Source: Flavobacterium marginilacus (GTDB lineage Bacteria > Bacteroidota > Bacteroidia > Flavobacteriales > Flavobacteriaceae). From it: DNA of 64,000 nt. A model generated the notes under the pieces. That model was given only the letters and a program-made list of their open reading frames with translations. It ran no database searches and was not told where the DNA came from. Both the position numbers and the translations under genes were made by a program. The stretch spans positions 4,464,001 to 4,528,000 of the forward strand of contig NZ_CP113975.1 of the NCBI RefSeq assembly GCF_026870155.1. Direction: 5' to 3'. Shown here one piece after another: positions 35,599 to 44,285 of the stretch (position 1 is the stretch's first letter; each line of letters opens with the position of its first letter).

Positions 35599-37341
35599 TT
35601 ATTTCAAAACGGGAATTTTCACAAAACTATCGTTATACCATTTTACTTTTAATGGTTCTTTCGCATCTTTAACAGTTTCCTCGGTAACCACTTTTCCTGT
35701 TCCATAATTCAGTTCTGAAAAAGGGTTTTTATTTACATTCAGTACAACGACCAAACGGCTGCCTGCACTCAATTGTTTACTTACCAAATGTGTATTTGAA
35801 AATGGAATTGATTCTATTTCATTTGGCTTCAGTAAATTTCTTTTTGTAATATCTCTTGCATAGCTGGCACGACCCAGAAAATAGGATAAATGAAAATAGT
35901 TCCCATCCAGCATTAATTCATATAGTGTAACACCAATATCCATATCTTTTTTATTAATACTAGCCTTTATTTCACCCAAAAAAGAACCATTAATTAACAT
36001 CGTTTCTTTCAAAGGATCACTTATAAAAACAAATCCGTTACTGGCATCAATTTCTTTTCTAATAATAGGATCCGGATAATACTCATTATTTTGCGTTTGC
36101 CTGTCAGCAAAATTAACTTCCTGATACAGGTATTTTTTTTGAATTGGTTTTTCTCCATTTAATGCATAAAAATTTCCGGATTTGTCAGCTGTTAAATACA
36201 GCTTCAAAAAATCATTGCTCATTTTATCAAGAGAAGGAGCACTTCGCCACTCATTTGCCCCCATAACCTCATAATTAATTTTATCTTTCAATATTTCTGG
36301 TTTGCTACCCTTTTTCAGAATATAATCAAACCATTGGTATGTTATCTTTTTTATATTGATTAGTGCAAGGGGATCAACTTTGTAATCGTACAACTCAACT
36401 TCACCTCCCACTTGAGTGCCAAAGTGGCCATATGGCCCAATCACTACATAGACCGGAATCTGCGGATTATATTTCTGAAGCTCCCTTACATAATACAAAC
36501 TTGAATTTTGAGAATCATTGTAATATCCGTCAAAAGCCAGAACTGGAATGTTTATTTGTTCAAATTCTTTTTTGTAAGGTGCCATCTTCTGCCAATACTC
36601 ATCAAATGACGGATGCTTTATCCATCTCTGAAAAAGTCTGTTTGGAGTACCATCAATACTATCTATTTTTTTGTAGGCAACTCCGGTTTCCCACCATTTA
36701 AACATCATTTTCCTAAAACGTTGTCTGTCGTTGCCCGCAACTGTATCGAGATATTTATTATTCCCCACATAAATCGACCATTCATAATTTGGGTTTACAA
36801 AAACATTATTTTCCATCGGCAGTCCCATCCCTGGTCTATTGGCAACATAGGGTACTATAGTTTTAAGAGCAGCATGCATTTTTTTGCAAGCTGCCCATTG
36901 AGTAAATCCGTTATAACTTCCGCCATACATGCCTACACTTCCATTACACCATTCCTGTTTACTGATCCAATCAATCACATCATATGCATCATCTCCGTCA
37001 TTCTCATAGGGAAATATCTCGCTTGAACTAAACCTCTTCCCTCTTGTATAGGCAATAACTCCCACATATCCGTTGTCTGCTGCTTCTTTCAAGGATTTTA
37101 GGTCTCTTCCTTTGTCTCTGACATAAATAGTATATTGAAAAATGACCGGTTTGGGAGATGAAACTCCTTTTTTCCGAACTACCATTGCCGATATAAATGC
37201 ACCATCCCGTGTTTTAATCATCACGCTGTCCTGAACATCATATGCGCTTTCTAAATCTTCAGATCTTGTTAGACTTGTTTGCTGTGATAATGCATTTGAT
37301 ATCATCAAAATAAGAAATACAAAATTTAAAATTGGTTTCAT
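35599..37341 (-). CDS. CocE/NonD family hydrolase (X-Pro dipeptidyl-peptidase-like)
   Basis: A 580-residue secreted alpha/beta-hydrolase with signal peptide ending NALSQ. The S15-type N-terminal domain has VMIKTRDGAFISAMVV, the DGDDAYDVIDWISKQEWCNG block and the nucleophile Ser in MYGGSYNGF. The catalytic His is likely the one in IGPYGHFGT. A C-terminal jelly-roll domain (residues ~370-575) completes the XPP C-type layout. Substrates in the family range from esters to acyl-amino-acid amides; none can be assigned. It is transcribed in the same direction as the LytS/LytTR genes upstream, with a repeat in the gap. Confidence 0.82.
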   Translation of the reverse strand: MKPILNFVFLILMISNALSQQTSLTRSEDLESAYDVQDSVMIKTRDGAFISAMVVRKKGVSSPKPVIFQYTIYVRDKGRDLKSLKEAADNGYVGVIAYTRGKRFSSSEIFPYENDGDDAYDVIDWISKQEWCNGSVGMYGGSYNGFTQWAACKKMHAALKTIVPYVANRPGMGLPMENNVFVNPNYEWSIYVGNNKYLDTVAGNDRQRFRKMMFKWWETGVAYKKIDSIDGTPNRLFQRWIKHPSFDEYWQKMAPYKKEFEQINIPVLAFDGYYNDSQNSSLYYVRELQKYNPQIPVYVVIGPYGHFGTQVGGEVELYDYKVDPLALINIKKITYQWFDYILKKGSKPEILKDKINYEVMGANEWRSAPSLDKMSNDFLKLYLTADKSGNFYALNGEKPIQKKYLYQEVNFADRQTQNNEYYPDPIIRKEIDASNGFVFISDPLKETMLINGSFLGEIKASINKKDMDIGVTLYELMLDGNYFHLSYFLGRASYARDITKRNLLKPNEIESIPFSNTHLVSKQLSAGSRLVVVLNVNKNPFSELNYGTGKVVTEETVKDAKEPLKVKWYNDSFVKIPVLK

Positions 37342-37357
37342 TGATTAGTTTTTTTTT

Positions 37358-37468
37358 GCGTGAGGGATTGTAGTGGAGCTCTTTTTTAATTTGGCGATTT
37401 TTCTTCGCCAAATTAAAAAAAGCGGGAGCGAAAAGCCCGACCCGTAGTTTTTACGCAGGGTCATGCCC
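37358..37468. repeat. Conserved-block intergenic repeat, copy 1
   Basis: Blocks GCGTGAGGGATTG (37358-37370), AAAGCCCGACCC (37432-37443) and GGGTCATGCCC at the right end enclose a perfect 16-bp hairpin: TTTTTTAATTTGGCGA at 37382-37397 with its complement at 37405-37420. The outer blocks recur at 56696-56784 around a different hairpin. Confidence 0.7.
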
Positions 37469-37982
37469 AAATTTAAATTTGGTTTAAATTTTTAAATTTA
37501 ACTGCCTGTCTGTTTGATACTTCTAATAGTTCGCCCGTTTTTAGCTTTACTTCCAACCTGCCACTGATTGTTTTATTGACTTCCTGAATATAATTGACAT
37601 TTATAATTTCGGTTCTGTTGATTCTGAAAAAAATAGTGGCATCGAGCATTTCTTCCCATTGACGAAGTGACCGTCTTTGAAGTGCTTTTTTGTCTTGAAA
37701 AAAAAGTCTGGTGTAATTTTCCAGCGATTCAATTAAATAAATTTCATCCAATTGAATAAAGAATCGTTTCTCTCCATCCTTGATAAAAATTTTCCGTTCC
37801 TTTTCAACAGAATTATTTAAAGAAAATTTCACTTTTATAATATTCCTTATTTTTTCAATTGCTTTTGCAAAACGCTCCTCCCTAATGGGTTTCATTAGAT
37901 AATCTAAAGCATTTACCTCAAAAGCCTGAACAGCATATTGATTATAAGCTGTAGTAAATAATACTTCGGGAACATTATCTAA

Positions 37983-38840
37983 GAGCCTGTTTAAATTTTA
38001 TTTAATAATAATTTTATAGTTGCAATTTTGACCATATTCTCGGATGTTTCAAAAAGTAGTTCATAATTTCTACATAATCTTCGGTCGTTGTCAAACCAAG
38101 AGAATGTTCTCTCTACAATCCATCTTTTATGTATAGGTTTAAACCCCATTTTTCTATCATCTGAACGCATTACCACTTGAATAATATAGCCAAATTTATT
38201 TTTTATGTTTTCAATCACTTCGCCTCTGTAACCACCATCGGCAAGGATTACTTTTATAGGACATAAAAAATAGTGAAGCGTCCTCATTAGTAAATCTGCC
38301 GCTTTACTATCATGGACATTGGCAACTGTTACCATTATTGCCAAAAGAAACCCATTTTTATCAACCACAATATGCCGTTTAATTCCTTTTACTTTTTTAT
38401 TGCCATCAAAACTATTTAAGGAACGATTATTTCCCCATCGTACACTTTGACTATCCATTATTCCTAGACTTGGCATTGTATTTTGACCTCTATTAAACCT
38501 GACTTTTTCTCGCAATTTTGACAGTAATAAATCAAAACATTCCAAATTTGACCATTTCCAATAGTAATAATACACTAATTGCCATTTTGGAAAATCTTTA
38601 GGTAACATTCGCCACTGACAACCTGTTTTTACGAGATAATTAATCGCATTCCAAATGATTTTCAAATTATATTTCCGCTTTCTATCATCGAATTCTAAAG
38701 TCTTTTTTATAAATTGCCACTGGGTTTCTGTCAAATCGGTTGGATACATCTTTTTATGGTTTGGTCACTACAAAAAGACAAATTTCAATCGGTTTCTTTA
38801 ACCCATAACAATTATTTATTTTAAATTTTTAAACAGGCTC
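37983..38840 (-). mobile_element. Intact IS5-family insertion sequence (IS1031-like), 858 bp
   Basis: Perfect 13-bp terminal inverted repeats GAGCCTGTTTAAA bound the element (37983-37995 and 38828-38840). It is flanked by a 3-bp duplication TAA at 37980-37982 and 38841-38843, the TNA-type target of the IS1031 group. One transposase gene fills it, and its stop codon lies inside the left repeat. Confidence 0.92.
37991..38749 (-). CDS. IS5-family DDE transposase
   Basis: A 252-residue single-frame transposase. The N-terminal DUF4096-type domain has LTETQWQFIKKTL and CQWRMLPKDFPKWQLVYYY. The catalytic triad is visible: Asp in GIMDSQSVRWG, Asp in ILADGGYRGEV, and Glu in WIVERTFSWFDNDRRL. All are intact, so the element is probably active. 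Start ATG 38749 lies 91 bp inside the right end of the IS. Confidence 0.93.
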   Translation of the reverse strand: MYPTDLTETQWQFIKKTLEFDDRKRKYNLKIIWNAINYLVKTGCQWRMLPKDFPKWQLVYYYYWKWSNLECFDLLLSKLREKVRFNRGQNTMPSLGIMDSQSVRWGNNRSLNSFDGNKKVKGIKRHIVVDKNGFLLAIMVTVANVHDSKAADLLMRTLHYFLCPIKVILADGGYRGEVIENIKNKFGYIIQVVMRSDDRKMGFKPIHKRWIVERTFSWFDNDRRLCRNYELLFETSENMVKIATIKLLLNKI

Positions 38841-39049
38841 TAAGGATTCCAATAAATCAAAACCTGATTTTTCAGGCATCTGAATATCCAAAAAAATCAA
38901 ATCAGGCATTTCCGATTCAATTAAATCCCTGGCATCATCAGCATTTTCCGCTTCACCGACAAGAACAAAATCTTCATATGCCTTTAATGCATTTTTTAAT
39001 TCTTCCCTTGACAAACGCTCATCATCTACTATTATAACTTTTATCTTTT

Positions 39050-40111
39050 TCATTTTGATGGGATTAAAATAGTAGCCAAAACCGTTTCGTCTTCCCGATT
39101 TCCAATTTCAAAAGAAGCTTTCCCATTATACTGCAACAACAGCCGCTCTCTCAGATTATTCAGACCTATGCCGGAATCTTTAATCTCGTTACTTAGCTTA
39201 CCCGAATTTTGAACACTGATTTTTATAAAATCATTTTCCTCTTCAACGGTCACAGAAATATATCCACCATTTTTTCTTTTTTCAATTCCATGTTTAATTG
39301 CATTTTCAACCAGCGACTGAATACTCAAAGGCAGAATTAAATGCTCTGACAGATTTAAACGTGTTTCAATATTTATTTGCAGACGTTCCTCAAATCGTAT
39401 TTTCTCTAATTCCAAATAATCATTAACAAGGTTAATTTCATCATTTAAGGAAACTAATCTCCCAATATTACTGTTTAACGAATTCCTTAGCAACTCAGAC
39501 AATAAATCAATTGCCCGCCTTGCCGAATGTGGATTTTCCAATACCAAAAATTTTATACTGTTCAATGAATTAAAAAGTAAATGCGGATTAAGCTGTGCGC
39601 TAAGGTTATTCAATTGTGCTTCTTTTATCACAATCGACAATCGGGCATTTTCTTTTACCGTTTCCAGCTCAAGTCTCGAATAATGATAAAGATGGTACGC
39701 CAATACCCAAATAGACATTAATCTGACACCTGTGATAAAAATCTGTAATTGCGCAGATTTGAAAAACTCAAAAAATGAAACAGTTGAACTTTTTAAAATA
39801 AACAGGCGCACGAGATAAAGTTTACCAACAATCAAAAACACATACAATACCGAAAGTACCAAAACACTTAGTACAATTCTTGGAACCAGTATTTTTAGAT
39901 TTAATTTATTCCATCCCTTTTTTAAAGCAAAATTTCTGTGAAGATGGGTCAGTGTAATTCCGATGGATACATCGAGTATTAAATCAGCCAAGCCTAATCC
40001 CCAAATAAAATTACCGTTAAAGTAAGCCGAAAAACCCCAATACAAAGAAGTCATAATCCATGCAACGAGTTGGATTTTCCAATATGCAGATATTCCTGTT
40101 CCTTTTTTCAA
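39050..40111 (-). CDS. LytS-type sensor histidine kinase
   Basis: A 353-residue inner-membrane kinase. Four hydrophobic helices (about residues 12-30, 33-50, 72-95 and 112-140) precede a His_kinase domain with the phosphoacceptor His in LNPHLLFNSLNSIKFL and an HATPase domain with the N box SLVENAIKHGIEKR and the G box DSGIGLNNLRERL. Its partner regulator, overlapping by 4 bp (ATGA), is broken by an IS, so the kinase may now be an orphan. The best start is TTG 40111; the first ATG would remove part of helix 1. Confidence 0.87.
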   Translation of the reverse strand: MKKGTGISAYWKIQLVAWIMTSLYWGFSAYFNGNFIWGLGLADLILDVSIGITLTHLHRNFALKKGWNKLNLKILVPRIVLSVLVLSVLYVFLIVGKLYLVRLFILKSSTVSFFEFFKSAQLQIFITGVRLMSIWVLAYHLYHYSRLELETVKENARLSIVIKEAQLNNLSAQLNPHLLFNSLNSIKFLVLENPHSARRAIDLLSELLRNSLNSNIGRLVSLNDEINLVNDYLELEKIRFEERLQINIETRLNLSEHLILPLSIQSLVENAIKHGIEKRKNGGYISVTVEEENDFIKISVQNSGKLSNEIKDSGIGLNNLRERLLLQYNGKASFEIGNREDETVLATILIPSK

Positions 40112-40216
40112 AATAAAAGTTGTTAGTGCTGTAGTAAAGATATTCCTCTACTGCAGATTCACCAAATAAAAGTACATGAACGAAAAATAACAGCGGTTGA
40201 ATGTGCCGAAATAACA

Positions 40217-40266
40217 AAAAACCCACAAGATTCAAATTATTTTGAAGTCTTGTGGGGTTTAATTTT
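40217..40266. terminator. Terminator downstream of the DUF2490 gene
   Basis: AAACCCACAAGA...TCAAA pairs with TTTGA...TCTTGTGGGGTTT (right arm ends at 40260) in an imperfect stem; A/T runs on both sides allow either direction. Confidence 0.75.
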
Positions 40267-40283
40267 TTAAAATATCCGGAAAC

Positions 40284-40958
40284 CTAAAAAGGTAAACTAT
40301 TGAAAAACATAATCTGAAACTGAGTCCTGCTGGAGTTTTGCAGGATTTGTGACATTACACCCACTTCCATTTTTAAACTCTTACTGAAGCAATAGCCTAA
40401 TCCACCATAAATACGGTCTCTATCAAAATAACTAGGTTCGGTATTTATAAAAATTTCATTATAGGCAGAAGCATAAATGGCATTTTTATCCATCTCTTTT
40501 TTATTCATTGGAACATTTAAAGAGAGATTATATCGCAAACGCATCTTGAAAACATCTTCAATAAACCGCTGTTCGAAACGATATCGGTGCTGCATATATA
40601 CTCTTCCAAATTGACCCTTAGTGATAAACTGCTCAAAAATTCTATGCTCATCTGTTTTCAATTTATCATCCGTTCCAGGAATATATGGCTCCGAATGAAC
40701 AAAAGCATACCCTAACAAAACATTATTATTGTTTTCGGATAAATTATAACCAATCCCCGTTCTTAAAAGCAATTGTTCTAAATCGCCAGCGAAATTATAA
40801 TTCCGATATTGCACTTCATTATGAAAATTCCATCGATTATTTATTTTTTGATTTCCAAAATACAGAAACCAATTCCCTACTTCAAAGTTTTGTGCATTTC
40901 CGTTGGCACAAATAAAAAACACCAGCAAAAAGCAAAATGACTTTAACTTATTTATCAT
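40284..40958 (-). CDS. DUF2490 domain-containing outer-membrane protein
   Basis: A 224-residue exported protein with signal peptide ending GNAQ. The DUF2490 signature is seen in NWFLYFGNQKINNRWNFHNE, MQHRYRFEQRF and MRLRYNLSLNVPM. Repeated short amphipathic strands and a terminal Phe (NSLPF) point to a small outer-membrane barrel. Function unknown. Monocistronic, followed by a terminator. Confidence 0.78.
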   Translation of the reverse strand: MINKLKSFCFLLVFFICANGNAQNFEVGNWFLYFGNQKINNRWNFHNEVQYRNYNFAGDLEQLLLRTGIGYNLSENNNNVLLGYAFVHSEPYIPGTDDKLKTDEHRIFEQFITKGQFGRVYMQHRYRFEQRFIEDVFKMRLRYNLSLNVPMNKKEMDKNAIYASAYNEIFINTEPSYFDRDRIYGGLGYCFSKSLKMEVGVMSQILQNSSRTQFQIMFFNSLPF

Positions 40959-41007
40959 TTAATTCTATTTTTTCTTTCGACTTTATAACTTTCAATTTTA
41001 CAGCTTA

Positions 41008-41637
41008 TTACACCACAAACTTCAATGGCAAATGCACCACTTTTTTGGTTTCAAAAAATTCATCTTCAAAGAAATCAGCAATATTATATTCTGTAGCTTT
41101 TGGGAAATCTTTCAGTTCTTCGGTTAAATCACCGCCTTTCAGATAAAGAATTCCGTTTTTAAGTTCATGTTTGTGCTGTTTCTTGATTTTGGTTTTTATC
41201 CACGAAACAAAATCAGGCATATTGGTCACTGCACGGCTTACAATGAAATCAAAATCCCCTTTCACATTTTCGGCTCGGATTTGCTCTGCTTTTACATTCT
41301 TTAATTCCAAAGCTTCGGCAACGGCTTTTACCACCTTAATCTTCTTCGCAATAACATCTATAAGATAAAAACGGGTTTCTGGGAAAAGAATCGCCAGCGG
41401 AATACCCGGAAATCCGCCTCCTGTTCCCACATCCAGTACATAAGTACCCGGTTCAAACTTATTTACTTTGGCAATAGCCAATGAATGCAATATATGTTTG
41501 GTGTATAAAGAGTCAATATCCTTGCGTGAAATAACGTTGATTTTTTCGTTCCAATCGTGGTATAAAAAATCCAGTTTTCGAAACTGTTCTATCTGGTTAT
41601 CAGACAGGTTGGGAAAATACTTTATAATCTCGTCCAT
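41008..41637 (-). CDS. rsmG: 16S rRNA (guanine527-N7)-methyltransferase
   Basis: A 209-residue SAM-dependent enzyme that methylates G527 of 16S rRNA. Family features are NVISRKDIDSLYTKHILHSL, the SAM motif VLDVGTGGGFPGIPLAI, and FDFIVSRAVTNMPDFV. I start at ATG 41637 (MDEIIKYFP), which matches family N termini; an upstream in-frame codon would extend into the promoter region. A minus-strand TACTTTTG box lies 16 bp upstream. It is divergent from the desaturase gene. Confidence 0.93.
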   Translation of the reverse strand: MDEIIKYFPNLSDNQIEQFRKLDFLYHDWNEKINVISRKDIDSLYTKHILHSLAIAKVNKFEPGTYVLDVGTGGGFPGIPLAILFPETRFYLIDVIAKKIKVVKAVAEALELKNVKAEQIRAENVKGDFDFIVSRAVTNMPDFVSWIKTKIKKQHKHELKNGILYLKGGDLTEELKDFPKATEYNIADFFEDEFFETKKVVHLPLKFVV

Positions 41638-41652
41638 CTTAAAAATTTTTAA

Positions 41653-41660
41653 CAAAAGTA
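41653..41660 (-). promoter_or_regulatory. -7 box TACTTTTG for rsmG
   Basis: Minus-strand full consensus match 16 bp before the ATG at 41637. Confidence 0.55.
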
Positions 41661-41692
41661 CTGCTTTTCACTTATAAATATTTAACTCAATA

Positions 41693-41725
41693 TTGTATGT
41701 TGAAAATTTATATTGGTTACCTTTG
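41693..41725 (+). promoter_or_regulatory. Promoter of the desaturase gene (-33 TTG, -7 TACCTTTG)
   Basis: TTG at 41693-41695 and TACCTTTG at 41718-41725 are 22 bp apart. The ATG at 41745 follows 19 bp later. This supports 41745 over the upstream in-frame codon at 41697, which would lie inside the promoter. Confidence 0.65.
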
Positions 41726-41744
41726 CAAACATTCAAAAAATTAT

Positions 41745-42836
41745 ATGAGTAATACAGCACCTACATTTGCTAAGCAAGACAATTTAAAATTTTTCAGAAC
41801 ATTAAATTCTCGTGTGAACAGCTATTTTAAAGAAAATAACATTGAGAAAACAGGTAACTGGAAAATCCATTTAAAAACCGTAATTCTATTTACTGTTTTT
41901 CTTGTTCCTTACTTTTTGATACTTACTTTAGACATGCCTTTTTGGGTGCATTTACTGTTAACTATTGTTATGGGAATAGGAATGGCCGGAATAGGAATGA
42001 ACGTTATGCACGATGCCAACCACGGATCGTATTCTACCAAAAGCTGGGTTAATAAATTTATGGGAGGAACTATTTATGTCCTGGCTGGAAACGTTCATAA
42101 CTGGCAGGTACAGCACAATGTTTTGCACCATACTTACACTAATATAATAGGTCATGACGAAGACTTGGAAGCAGGCAGAATCATGCGCTTTTCTAAAGAA
42201 GCGGAATGGCATAAATTCCATAGATTCCAGCAGTATTACGCTGTATTTTTATATGGCTTATTGACCTTTAACTGGGCGATTACAACTGATTTTAAACAAA
42301 TGAGAAATTACCTGAAAAGAAAATTATCGTATGGAGAGCCAAAAAGTCCTAAAATCCTCTGGACAACATTAATCATCACCAAAATCATTTATATGGGAAT
42401 CTGGATTGTGCTGCCAATGATCATTGGTATCACCTGGTGGAAAGTCCTCGTTGGTTTTTTTGTTATGCACTACACAGCCGGATTAATCCTTAGTATTGTA
42501 TTTCAATTGGCACACGTAGTTGACGAAGCTGCTAATCCACAGCCAAACGAAGTTGGCGAAATGGAAAACACCTGGGCGATTCACCAATTATTCACCACGG
42601 TGAATTTTGCACCAAAAAACAAAATCGTAAACTGGTATACCGGCGGTCTGAACCATCAGATTGAACATCATATTTTTCCGCACATCAGCCATGTTCATTA
42701 TGGTAAAATTGCAAAAATCGTAAAACAAACGGCTAAGGAATGCCAATTGCCTTATTACGAATACAAAACAATGACTGCAGCTGTTGTTGCACATTTCAAA
42801 CACTTAAGAACATTGGGACTAAAGCCCGCACTATAA
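41745..42836 (+). CDS. Membrane fatty acid desaturase / acyl-CoA desaturase
   Basis: A 363-residue integral membrane di-iron desaturase. The three His boxes are intact: HDANHGSY, HNVLHHTY and HQIEHHIFP; the Gln in the third box is typical of front-end desaturase-like enzymes. Hydrophobic pairs at residues ~35-80 and ~210-250 carry the active site at the cytoplasmic face. It introduces a cis double bond in membrane acyl chains, probably for cold adaptation; position and exact donor are unknown. No fused cytochrome b5 domain. Confidence 0.88.
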   Translation: MSNTAPTFAKQDNLKFFRTLNSRVNSYFKENNIEKTGNWKIHLKTVILFTVFLVPYFLILTLDMPFWVHLLLTIVMGIGMAGIGMNVMHDANHGSYSTKSWVNKFMGGTIYVLAGNVHNWQVQHNVLHHTYTNIIGHDEDLEAGRIMRFSKEAEWHKFHRFQQYYAVFLYGLLTFNWAITTDFKQMRNYLKRKLSYGEPKSPKILWTTLIITKIIYMGIWIVLPMIIGITWWKVLVGFFVMHYTAGLILSIVFQLAHVVDEAANPQPNEVGEMENTWAIHQLFTTVNFAPKNKIVNWYTGGLNHQIEHHIFPHISHVHYGKIAKIVKQTAKECQLPYYEYKTMTAAVVAHFKHLRTLGLKPAL

Positions 42837-42877
42837 TAATTATCTAATAGAGAATAAACCAAAAAATTTACAATTTA

Positions 42878-44083
42878 ATGAGCAATCCACTTTCAGACAG
42901 AATTAACAATTTAGCTACATCGCAGACATTAGCGATGGCTGCATTGGCAAGAGAATTAAAAGCGCAAGGAAAAGACATCATCAGTTTAAGTTTGGGTGAA
43001 CCAGATTTTAACACCCCAGATTTCATCAAAGAAGCTGCAAAAAAAGCAATCGATGAGAACTACAGCACCTATTCTCCAGTTGATGGATACCAGGATTTAA
43101 AAGAAGCTATCTGCAGAAAATTCAAAAGAGACAACGGATTGGATTACAAACCATCACAAATCGTAGTTTCAACAGGAGCTAAACAATCTTTATATAACAT
43201 TGCTCAGGTAATGCTTAACGACGGTGACGAAGTTATCTTACCGGCACCTTACTGGGTTTCTTATTTTGAAATCGTAAAATTATCTGGCGGAGTTCCTGTA
43301 GAAGTTCCAACTTCTGTAGACACTGATTTCAAAATCACTCCAGAACAATTGGAAGCAGCTATCACACCAAAAACAAAAATGATGTGGTTCTCTTCTCCAT
43401 GTAATCCTTCTGGATCTGTTTACAGCAGAGAAGAATTGACAGCATTGGCTAAAGTATTGAAAAAACACCCAAATATCTATGTAGTTGCTGACGAAATCTA
43501 TGAGCACATCAATTTCTCAGGAACTTTCTGCAGTATTGGTTCAATCCCTGGAATGTTAGAAAAAACAATTACCGTAAACGGAGTAGCAAAAGCATTTGCT
43601 ATGACTGGATACAGAATTGGTTACATTGGAGCACCGGAATTCATCGCAAAAGCGTGTACTAAAATTCAAGGACAGGTAACTTCAGGAGCAAATTCTGTGG
43701 CACAGCGTGCTACAATTACTGCTGTAGATGCTGATCCAAGCGTATTGAACCACATGGTTCAGGCATTTCACAGCCGCAGAGATTTAGTGGTTGGATTATT
43801 GAAAGAAATCCCAGGAATCAAAATTAACGTTCCTGAAGGAGCTTTCTACGTATTCCCAGACGTTTCTTCTTTCTTCGGAAAAACATTAAAAGGAACTGAA
43901 ATCAAAGATGCAAACGACGTTTCGATGTATCTTTTAGCAGAAGCCTGCGTTGCTACAGTAACAGGAGATGCTTTTGGAAATCCAAACTGTATCCGTTTCT
44001 CTTATGCAACCAGCGATGATTTATTAAAAGAAGCATTACGCAGAATTAAAGAAGCATTGTCTTTCTCTGAAGTAACAGCATAA
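42878..44083 (+). CDS. PLP-dependent aspartate aminotransferase (class I)
   Basis: A 401-residue fold-type I aminotransferase. The PLP Lys238 is in TVNGVAKAFAMTGYRIGYI; SSPCNPSG and VVADEIYEHI provide the cofactor-binding Asn and Asp; the carboxylate-binding Arg is in CIRFSYATSDD. It most likely interconverts aspartate and glutamate with their oxo-acids, as bacterial type Ib AspATs do, but other amino acids cannot be excluded. It follows the desaturase by 41 bp without a visible promoter box and ends at a strong terminator. Confidence 0.9.
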   Translation: MSNPLSDRINNLATSQTLAMAALARELKAQGKDIISLSLGEPDFNTPDFIKEAAKKAIDENYSTYSPVDGYQDLKEAICRKFKRDNGLDYKPSQIVVSTGAKQSLYNIAQVMLNDGDEVILPAPYWVSYFEIVKLSGGVPVEVPTSVDTDFKITPEQLEAAITPKTKMMWFSSPCNPSGSVYSREELTALAKVLKKHPNIYVVADEIYEHINFSGTFCSIGSIPGMLEKTITVNGVAKAFAMTGYRIGYIGAPEFIAKACTKIQGQVTSGANSVAQRATITAVDADPSVLNHMVQAFHSRRDLVVGLLKEIPGIKINVPEGAFYVFPDVSSFFGKTLKGTEIKDANDVSMYLLAEACVATVTGDAFGNPNCIRFSYATSDDLLKEALRRIKEALSFSEVTA

Positions 44084-44104
44084 ATAAAAATAGTTTAAAG
44101 TTTT

Positions 44105-44156
44105 AAAAGTTTCAGATTTCAAGTTTTACCACTTGAAATCTGAAACTTTTTTTATT
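44105..44156 (+). terminator. Strong terminator after the aminotransferase
   Basis: A 19-bp perfect stem (AAAAGTTTCAGATTTCAAG at 44105-44123, complement at 44132-44150) with an 8-nt loop and a T run. Confidence 0.85.
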
Positions 44157-44208
44157 TAAATACACCACTAAATTAAGATTTTCTTGCTAAGTTTTTATTT
44201 AAATACAG

Positions 44209-44276
44209 CTCTCACAAAGGCACTAAGACGCAAAGGAATCCGATTTTAACTTTGCGTCTCAGCGTCTTTGCGAGAG
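44209..44276. repeat. Palindrome of GCAAAG/GACGC words
   Basis: Arms CTCTCACAAAG...GACGCAAAG (44209-44235) and CTTTGCGTC...CTTTGCGAGAG (44250-44276) complement each other at about 23 of 27 positions. Related words occur at 51367-51416. Confidence 0.65.
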
Positions 44277-44285
44277 TGAAATAAG

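Larger units (their letters stand above)
37473..39053 (-). pseudogene. LytTR-family response regulator split by an insertion sequence
   Basis: The 5' part (39053 down to 38844) encodes a receiver domain with phosphoacceptor Asp56 in LIFLDIQMP. The 3' part (37982 down to 37473) encodes the rest of the receiver (VLFTTAYNQYAVQAFEVNAL) and a LytTR DNA-binding domain with FIQLDEIYLIESLENYTRLF. An 858-bp IS5-type element with a TAA duplication lies between. Removing the element and one TAA rejoins the frame exactly, giving a 239-residue LytTR regulator without other lesions, so the insertion is probably recent. Two products could be made now: a 74-residue truncated receiver, and possibly a LytTR fragment from the internal ATG at 37895. 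The start overlaps the sensor kinase stop by 4 bp. Confidence 0.93.

Noticed and set aside
37473..37895. A stand-alone LytTR DNA-binding protein
   Set aside because: It begins at an internal Met of the split regulator and joins exactly to the upstream receiver when the IS is removed. Expression from this Met is possible but not a separate gene.
38829..39053. A complete stand-alone CheY-like receiver of 74 residues
   Set aside because: It ends inside the IS, and the missing part of the receiver lies on the other side of the IS in frame.
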